From: Mesorhabditis belari
Lineage: Eukaryota > Nematoda > Chromadorea > Rhabditida > Rhabditidae
NCBI GenBank assembly: GCA_958450365.1
Contig: CAUEEP010000023.1
Span: forward strand, 277,038-341,037
Length of the DNA stretch: 64,000 bases
Reading direction: 5' to 3'
The translations under genes and the position numbers were made by a program. Every line of letters begins with the position of its first letter. The first letter of the stretch is position 1. Shown here piece by piece: positions 57,401 to 64,000 of the stretch. Below the pieces are notes generated by a model that made no database searches, was not told where the DNA came from, and saw only the letters and a program-made list of their open reading frames with translations.

Positions 57401-58326
57401 TCGATGAATTTCCAAGTTCTTTAACTTAAGGTTTAACTTTAACTTTAATTCCAACTCATTTAACTCCTCATTTAGCTCTCATTTAACTGCAACAGCTCTC
57501 TCTCTTTGTCAATTTTCAACTCTTAATCCAATCAAGTACTTTGAAATGCTTATCCCAATCACTTCTCCTTTCCTTTCCCTTTCTTTGACATCAAAGTGTC
57601 CCAATTCTCACTCACAAATCCCTCTTTAGAGAAGAAAATCTCAAAATTTGCATAAAATGTCTTTGTTAAGATGGATTGAGAGATTCCTTTGATTGTTGAG
57701 AAAGAAAAAGGAAGAGAAAGAGATTTGGATCAACTCCAAAAACGAAGACTCATTCACTTTTGAATCAAATTCAACAAACAATTACTAATAAAGTTTATTA
57801 TTTGTTCTAAAACTCACCGAAATCTGACGGTTTTCTTCTCGCGAACTTGATATGATTGACAAAGACCGCTTTGAATCACAGTGACGATTTCCGTTCCTCC
57901 AGTGAGGCATCTAAAAGATTGAATGAAAATTGAATCGATATAGAAATCCTAAAATCCTATTAGTTACTGATTTTTAACTTGAGCTAATGTAAGGATGACT
58001 TATGATCGCTAAAAATAGAGCTATTACAAAGCTAAAATCGAATTCTTTACCTCACAAAGTACATTCGATTGCACTCCATCATTTTGCCTTAATGGAAGGA
58101 TTTGTGTCTTGCTTTGACCACAAAAATGGCGTCGACAAGAGCGCTTAGCTGGGACTACTGAAAACAAGTTTACTCATCATTTTCGTTAAACAATCTCAAA
58201 CAATCTCAAATTCTGATCTATTTTCTTTCACAAACCTTCAGCAATTACAGCTAGAAATAAAGCGAATAGACAGGCGATTGTCCGCACCGACCCGACGGTC
58301 GCGGAAGCATCCGCCTTTAAAGATTT
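51421..58326 (-). CDS. single-pass membrane protein with LamG and EGF domains (neurexin/CASPR-like)
   Basis: From the 5' side: signal exon about 58236-58326 (IACLFALFLAVIAE), then Cys-bearing exons to about 56935. LamG 1 is about 56150-56716 (EYFEFAFRTDHTAQSLFEVY, LADGRWHTVKFRIS, VKVDGQVILTHP). LamG 2 is about 55495-55905 (SDADSGLLMFGSW, DNWSRVAFYKDLDSYYLMVD). An EGF-like exon is about 54225-54385 (CAVRCKGDARC ... FACDCADNYQYSNFGTC). LamG 3 is 52700-54180 (RIWLKLRLPSVEL, DDRIHLVKLERR). The membrane helix is about 52000-52120 (WMIYSVLLTCFLVLLILLCL). An acidic and basic cytoplasmic tail ends HIHDFEH, stop at 51421. The LamG-EGF-LamG-TM order is that of neurexins and contactin-associated proteins, but I cannot place it in a subgroup. 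The most 5' exon with ATG is unresolved. One in-frame TAG after KFRISTRP is avoidable by a GTAGGA donor. Confidence 0.65.
51634..51710. repeat. tandem repeat of CTAAAGACTT
   Basis: About seven copies of CTAAAGACTTCT variants just downstream (on the minus strand) of a tail exon. Within an intron. Confidence 0.9.
52838..53709 (+). mobile_element. internally deleted mariner, 872 bp, in an intron
   Basis: The ends TTAGGGTTCGCAAAAGAAAC and the inverse of TTAGGGGTTTGCAAAAGAAA share about 23 of 25 bases. TA flanks both sides (52836-52837 and 53710-53711). It lies in an intron of the LamG gene between exons at about 52790 and 53740. Confidence 0.9.
53000..53606 (+). pseudogene. mariner transposase with the middle missing
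   Basis: The N-terminal part (LLYDLKMKKSASKSHRNLCE, CQEWFRRFREGDGSLEDGYC) runs without the catalytic centre. It reaches a second frame with ILRERGVNPRTIHLLAHNFR, ELGWKLVPHPPYSPDIAPSD and YHLF. The stretch with the first catalytic Asp is deleted and the second Asp motif (HDNARPH in the family) reads AHNFRVH. The third Asp is present. Confidence 0.9.
54466..55036. repeat. foldback element with arms of about 185 bp
   Basis: 54466-54650 and 54850-55036 are inverse copies. Shared segments include TATATAGAGAATTGTAGCTC, AATTCTTGGCAATATTTA and CTCATTTAACAAGCGCTTGA. The loop is about 200 bp. It sits in the intron upstream of the EGF-like exon of the LamG gene and spoils the open frame at 54219-54584, which is partly element. 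Confidence 0.9.
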
Positions 58327-58699
58327 CTAAAGAAATATAATTCAAATATTGCTAAAACAAATGAAAATAATGAATAATGCAATAGAATTCAAGAATAAAT
58401 TCAAATTGAATAGAAATTTGTTAGAATTTAAAAGCGATAACTTTTTCAACAGAATTAATTACAGATCTTTGTAAAATATACTCAGTTTTTTAAAATCGAT
58501 CATGATAAATACTAGGAAAAAAAAGAATTTCTGCAAAAACAAAGCCGAATAGCTTAAAAAGACTCGCTTCCTTTTATTGTTTTTCATGGACTTACGAGGT
58601 GAAAGAGGATCAAATTTCACAAAAACGATCACTGGCCATATGAAAAGAAACAATACAATAATCCAAATACTAATTTGGTATCAAAAATCATTGTTTCAT

Positions 58700-59141
58700 T
58701 GATTTTGACATAAAAATGTTTTCGAACCGTGTAAAATTGGGCCTATTAGAGTTGGGACTGAAGAGAAAACGGAAATGGGAACGATAATCTTTGGTGTTAA
58801 CACAAAGTGAAAAGAGAAAGTGAAGAGAAAGAGATCGTTGTGATGAAGAAAGAGGAGATGAAGACAAACAAAAGATTGGGAAGAGGAAAACATCGATAGG
58901 GACATTGATGATGAGAGGGACAATGAGAGGACAATGAGAGGGAAAGAGGAGAGCGAACAAATCATTCAAGAAAAGACACTTGAATCGCATTTGATAAGTT
59001 GATTTTAAGAAACTTTTTTTTTTCGGCATTGCACCGCTGAGGAATATCAATTCTTTTGGATTAAGTACCAATTATTCTAATAATCGTTTTCTTCTCACAG
59101 ATCACTATTACGATAGAATTCCAAAGGATTCAAAATAAATA
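58700..59141. other. no recognisable gene; purine-rich stretch
   Basis: About 58800-58960 is a GA-rich run on the plus strand (repeats of GAGAGG, GAAAGAG). It yields long but compositionally biased frames on the minus strand. I see no gene. Confidence 0.6.
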
Positions 59142-59703
59142 AACATTCAAATTCCAATCCCAACCCAATTCCACCTTCATTTCTCGACCGATTGCTCTGC
59201 AAACTTGTTTACAGATAGGAAATCGATATTTTTGACTTTGGTACGAGTATCAGCTCTATAATAGACGAATAATAATATCTCTTACAACAAAATAAAGAAA
59301 TGAATGGCAAAGAATTTAAAAGCGAGGAGAATCAAACCCTCGATCTTCTGAAGATGAAAGGTTATTTGCTTTATATTGATTCCCATACTGTATTAGTAAG
59401 AATTCTTCCAGTCTACCAAAACTGAACGGTAGAATTTAAAGGATTCAAAATCGATAAACTAGCACAAGAGACTTTGGTACTAGTATCAGCTCTATGAACT
59501 AAAGATTAGTAACAAACATTTTTGATCTTACTATAGGAAAATTATCAACTCCAAACCTAATTCCACCTTTGTTTCTCAACCGTTTTTGACCTATTGGCTT
59601 CTAAACTTTTGCTGAAAATATCGAGTTTATCTGTGAGACAAGATTTCAGAGCAATCGGTCAAGAAATGAAAGTGGAATTAGGTTTAGATTCGAATTTGAA
59701 TGT
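59142..59703. repeat. foldback element, 562 bp, arms of about 95 bp
   Basis: The ends begin ACATTCAAATTCCAATCCCA and the inverse of ACATTCAAATTCGAATCTAA. Shared inner blocks are CAATTCCACCTTCATTTCTC and GACCGATTGCTCTG. An internal duplicate of TAATTCCACCTTTGTTTCTC occurs at 59560, and GACTTTGGTAC..GTATCAGCTCTAT occurs twice (59235 and 59472). Non-coding. Confidence 0.85.
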
Positions 59704-61039
59704 CTAATCTGTACCAGGCCTGGGGTTACCCGCACGAACTTCAATTTTTAGATCAATCTTGGACCAAGAAAGATCTGGATACGAATAGCACTTGGATAGA
59801 CCGGATTAATCAAGAGTTTTCTTTAAATGAAAGACTATGAGTTGAATTTGAATCTTGTAAAAATTAAATAATTGAATTGAATTGAATTGAATAAATGAAT
59901 AAAGTGAATTAAACAGCAATTGAATAAAGTTCTAGAATAAACTGAATATGAAATAAAACATATAAGGGAGGAAAATTAAGAGAAAATGATTCAAAATAAA
60001 GAAGAAAAAAACTGACACAAACCTTTTCGTAAAAAAGAAGTCATCTAGTTGAGAGTTTTTTTTTTTTCTTTCGTTATTGAGAAAGAGAGAGTGTATTTGT
60101 TCAGGTAACGAGATTACAGTCACTAATCTCCGCCGTCGGCTGGCAATAATCCCACAATGTTGCAATTTTTAGTGAAAAGAAGTCAAAGGAGAGTCGAAGA
60201 GAAGCTTGCACGAGGGCAAACACGCGGAGGAAAGTGAAGAATTCTCGGATAGATTTAGAGAGATTTTTGAAGGAAAAGACTGAAAATGAACGTAATGGCA
60301 TCTCTTTTTTTATGCACCCCTCATCAAATGTTTGCACAATTCGGCCCCGATCCACGCCCGATCCATCCACTTTGCTAACGGATGTAGACTCGCCTCGTCA
60401 CTTTTAAAGCTAACAAAGTCTAGGTAGATTGAACTAATTGATACTCTAATTTAGATTCATCTTGCTTGAGTTCAACCACTTTGGGTTAAAGAGGAGCTAG
60501 AGAGAGAGACAGTAAGGCTTCATAACGGAATTTCCACTGGATAGGCTTTCACGCTAACCATGATACTGTTTTTCATCTTTGCAAACGATAGCAACAGTTC
60601 GTGGATTAACAACGGCTTATCAACTGGTCATGGAGCGCTTAGTTCCTCAATAACTATGATACTGCTTTCCATTTTTTGCTAAACCCCACTCTGTCAAAGT
60701 TATACGCATTCAACGAGAAAAATCAAACACAGACGTTAAACTGGACTTTTCTGGACAGAAAGTAGTGTAGGAATAGCTGGAGTGGTAGTCGATTCAGCCA
60801 TACAAGAATTTCCTAAATTGGTACCGGTCTATCAGCTGACTTTTTTGTCTTGCTTTTTAGGTTCGTAAATTAGCTTTGTGTGTTCTCCGCTCCAAACCCA
60901 CTATTTTGTAGCACATTTTTTTTCTTGACAAAAACATTCCATTTTTATCCGTATTTGTGGCGTGCACAGGTGGCTGTACGATTGTGTAACGGAGATAAGG
61001 AACACAAAAGCCATTTCAAACCCAAAAAGTAAAACATAC
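59704..61039. other. no recognisable gene
   Basis: AT-rich. Simple AATTG repeats at about 59866-59895. The minus-strand frames at 59932-60370 contain Phe/Lys runs and no motif that I recognise. Confidence 0.45.
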
Positions 61040-61107
61040 AGTCAGCCGGCGGATCCGAACCTGTATTGCCTTGTATCCTAATCTATCACCACTCGACCAC
61101 CCGTGCA
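61040..61107 (-). other. tRNA-like sequence with perfect A and B boxes, possible SINE head
   Basis: On the minus strand, TGGTCGAGTGG (A box) is followed 27 bp later by GGTTCGGATCC (B box), as in Leu/Ser tRNAs. The T stem and acceptor stem do not pair properly and no anticodon arm is convincing. It is therefore not called as a tRNA gene. RNA polymerase III promoter activity is plausible. Confidence 0.45.
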
Positions 61108-61639
61108 CTGCTTACTTAGCTGAAATGTTCGGTTTTAAGGTCTACCTTTGCTTTTTAAAGCTCTTTACAAACTGGTTTAAAAGCTTATAACCTTGACAGA
61201 GTACCATTTAGCAAAAACGGAAAGCGGTAGCGTCGCTCAGCTTGTGAAATTCTGCGGCGAATGATCATCTAAGTGCATCTAAAATTAGCCAACCAACCGC
61301 TAACAGTTGACATCCCCTTGTAAGTATGCGCCAGCTTCCAGCGAATCTATTAATCAAGTTAAATCAAGGTTCATTAATCAACTGCAATCTAAATTCAAAT
61401 TCTATGCCTAAGATTCGAATAAACTTTTTAGAAATCATGGCAAATCGAAGGTAAGTTTTGGTGTTTTCAAGGAAAATTTAAAAATTTCAAGCCAAAAGGA
61501 TGAATCCAAAGTATTGAAGGAAAATATTTTTAGAAAAGCCTTCAAAACCATTTCAAACCAAGAAAACTTTTTGAAACAAAACTGAATTTTACTGTAGACA
61601 AAACACAAAATTTTAGAGCTCAATCAATCTTTTAACAAA

Positions 61640-61835
61640 GGGATTCTCAAAAGTTCTCACCCCGTATCACTTTCCCAAATTCAAATATAGGAAAGCGATA
61701 ATCGATTTATTCCTTTTCCCGTATTTAAAGGATCGTTTGTTCCTTTCCCCAAATATTGAAAGCGATAATCCATTCCCATTTACTTTTCCCCAAATATTGG
61801 AAAGCGATAACCGATTTCCCATTCACTTTCCCAAT
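61640..61835. repeat. degenerate tandem repeat, about 60-bp unit
   Basis: Three to four imperfect units of the type CTTTTCCCCAAATATTGGAA followed by AGCGATAATCGATT. No coding capacity. Confidence 0.8.
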
Positions 61836-62222
61836 TCCCAAACTGATTGCTCATTCTGATTCTAACGATTTTAAAAAACAAATAAAAAAAATGATTAAGA
61901 AAATGAAAAGTTCTTTTATAAATTCTTAAAATATTTGGTAGATTTTTATAAAGCTTTTGGAGCAATTTGTTTAAATATTTTAAGAAAACTATTTAAAATA
62001 TAGAAATAAAACTCGTGATCAGGTATCAAAACGCCGTGTTAACTGGAATTGCTCATTGTGTTGTAAAATTTCGTTTTTACGCTTTTCGGTATTAGTTATA
62101 GTCGAAAAAGAATCGAAAATTCTCAAAAAGAGCTTAAAAAAACGTATTTAGCTTTTTCGAATACACAAAATTTGCCAACCCTTTTTCGGGGTTCGAGCTT
62201 GCGATTCCCTGAAATGAAATGT

Positions 62223-63036
62223 CATAACATTTTCTCGGCAATTTGTCAAACATTTTGCAAACTTGTTTTATAAATTGATTTTTATATAGTTTTGTACAAA
62301 CCCCTGATAATCAAACTTATAATTTAAAGAGATTAATGCGCGGAGCAGATAGGCCGATCGACCTTTTCCTTCGACCTTATGCTTCCATATCTAGTGTGCT
62401 CTTGCCGTAAGTACTGGCTTATTGATTTCAGTATGTATTGTATGATTAAGTATCACTGTGCATTTCTCTATCATTTCTTTCACTTTATCGTTTGAATAAA
62501 GTATTATTATTATTTCGTTGGGTCGAGGCAGAGTTGGCCGCCGGCGACCTCTGGCTGGAGTCTGCTGCAATATGCTAGAGGCTGTGCTGGTGCCTTTTAT
62601 TCTGGTTTTTTAAAACGGCCAAAAATATGCAAACCTTTCAAAATGATCCCTGTAGCCCAGTGGTCTAACTCCGCTGCCCGAACGAATGGGAAAAATACTG
62701 CCCCACCCATCCGAACTAACGTTCCCGGCGTAGCCTGTAACGTTCCCGGCGCGGTAGCTCAGATCGTCCCCGGTCGAACCAACGTCCCGGCGTGTAGCTC
62801 GTAACGTTCTGGCCGAACTAACGTTCCCGGCGTGGTAGCCCAACGTTCCGGTTGAACGAACGTTCTGCGTAAATAACGTTCCCGGCCGAACTAACGTTCC
62901 CGGCTTATAGCCACTTCGCATAACATTTCTCGGGAAATTGTCAGAAAATTCTTGCAAACTTGTTTTATCAATCGATTTTTATATAGCTTTTGAGCAAACT
63001 GATAATCAAAATTATAATTTAAAGAGGTTAATGAGC
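62223..63036 (+). repeat. direct repeats flanking a GC-rich array
   Basis: 62223-62343 and 62929-63036 are direct repeats. Both contain ATAACATT..CTCGG, GCAAACTTGTTTTAT and TTATAATTTAAAGAG. Between them lie about 585 bp including the array at 62690-62925. The layout resembles a tiny LTR-like or recombination-derived unit, but no primer-binding site or other retroelement feature was seen. Confidence 0.75.
62690..62925. repeat. GC-rich array built on AACGTTCCCGGC
   Basis: About nine occurrences of AACGTTCCCGGC or close variants alternate with GTAGCC/GTAGCTC segments. The base composition contrasts sharply with the AT-rich surroundings. GCGGTAGCTCAG and CCCGGTCGAACC resemble tRNA A and B boxes, as does GTAGCCCAGTGG at 62651-62662. 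The long minus-strand frame here (AGNVSS repeats) is a by-product of the array. Confidence 0.85.
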
Positions 63037-63099
63037 GATTTAAAACATTGAAATGAGAAAGATTGGCAGATGGTCATTGGATTTGGACATTGAGGAAAT

Positions 63100-64000
63100 C
63101 GGACGAATCGTTTGTCAGTGATGTTTGACTTCTGAAGCAGTTTAACAAAGGGGAAAAGGGGAAAAGGAATCAACAATTAAAAGTTTATAATTGTAAACAG
63201 AAAACAAGTTTCAAAACATATTTCTATCTAGATTTTCTTTCTGTTTAATTCTCTTTCTTCTAATCACCGAAATGGTTGAATAATTCGACTCAGTTGAACG
63301 GGAATTTGAAAGGAAAAGAGAGATTTCACTCTAGCAAAATCCATTTTCAACCTTTAAAGATTTAAAATAAAGCAAAGGATTTGAAAAGAGTTTAAAAATA
63401 GTCAAAAACAGTTTGTTGATTAATTTTAAATTAAGAAATTTTAGGTAAATTGTTGAAAATTGAAAGCTATTTAGCTAAGATTTGATCAGTTTTGCTGTCT
63501 TTACAAAGATTTGATCAGTCTTTTGCTGTCTTTTACAAAGATTTGATTAGTTTTGCTGTCTTTTACAAAGATTTTGATCAGTTTTGCTATCTTACTCTTG
63601 AAAACCATGGTTAATAAAAACTAGACAATGAAAACACTCAAATCTTTCTGAAAAAATTGATTAAACATAACAATATAAGAGAGGAAAAACTGAAAAATGA
63701 CCTTAAAAGAGACAAGAAAAAGAAAAGAAAGTGATTTTGCATAATTAAGTATTGATCGACGAGTTCTTTTTGATGAAAAGAATATCGAATAGAAAAAGAG
63801 AGATTCTTCTTCGTTGCCTAATCCTTTTCATTTCTTTTCCATTTCTTTTCCATTTTTTGTCAATCCTTTTTCCTTTATAACGCTTCTTTTGTATTTTTCC
63901 AAGGCTTGGGGACGGTAAACAATGCCGAAAAAGAAAGAGGAAATTAGGTGAATGGATTGGGATTTAGATCGATCTATTGAGGAGAATCTATTGGTCGTTA
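63100..64000. other. no recognisable gene; tandem repeat
   Basis: 63478-63595 holds four copies of a 30-35-bp unit (GATTTGATCAGTTTTGCTGT, then CTTTTACAAA). The remainder is AT-rich with TTTCTTTTCC runs at 63828-63860. No gene was recognised. Confidence 0.7.

Noticed and set aside
58688..59071. 127-codon minus-strand frame
   Set aside because: Derived from a GA-rich tract. Ser/Leu/Phe bias, no motif, no splice context.
62610..62957. 115-codon frame with AGNVSS repeats
   Set aside because: It is the translation of the tandem array. The repeat explains it without a gene.

Overview
The window reads as nuclear DNA of a free-living-type rhabditid nematode. It is AT-rich. The split genes I could assemble use many introns of about 35-70 bp with GT..AG ends, often TTTTCAG or TTTAG. 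The families are typical of nematodes: paired C-type lectin domains, C6 plus thrombospondin-1 proteins, and a nematode carbohydrate sulfotransferase. Genus and species cannot be told from the sequence alone.

About 0.8-9.8 kb and 18.0-26.9 kb are two diverged copies of one direct segmental duplication. Each carries two minus-strand genes for uncharacterised secreted proteins with signal peptides. At least one copy of each gene looks decayed. The copies differ by transposon insertions, giving exact filled and empty sites for a TA-flanked MITE (5911-6430) and a pogo-like element (21941-23307).

Between the copies, 12.3-13.1 kb holds a small multi-pass membrane protein gene on the plus strand. 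Convergent to it is a 155-codon minus-strand gene (13207-17721) whose last exon is split by a 3951-bp element (13400-17350). Removing the element and one TTTAAA duplication restores the reading frame exactly. The element carries two divergent transposase genes: a KRBA2/Ginger-type integrase (minus) and a decayed Tc1-type transposase (plus).

From 27 to 44 kb come a mariner relic with perfect 28-bp terminal inverted repeats, a C-type lectin gene interrupted by a CAGGGTG-ended element, and a fully assembled 682-aa receptor kinase. That kinase has an Ig-like ectodomain, one membrane helix and a Ser/Thr-type, PEK-like kinase domain. They are followed by a 307-aa sulfotransferase, a half-size calmodulin-like ORF and a second two-domain C-type lectin.

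From 44.9 to about 48 kb lies a C6/TSP1 gene (minus). From 51.4 to 58.3 kb lies a long LamG-EGF-LamG single-pass membrane protein (minus, neurexin/CASPR-like) with a deleted mariner and a large foldback in its introns. The last 5.5 kb has no convincing gene. It holds foldbacks, direct and tandem repeats and tRNA-promoter-like (A/B box) sequences.

The host genes point to extracellular recognition and matrix functions. There are no operon-like gene spacings that I can support. All exon models were made by eye from reading frame and splice signals and have no transcript support.
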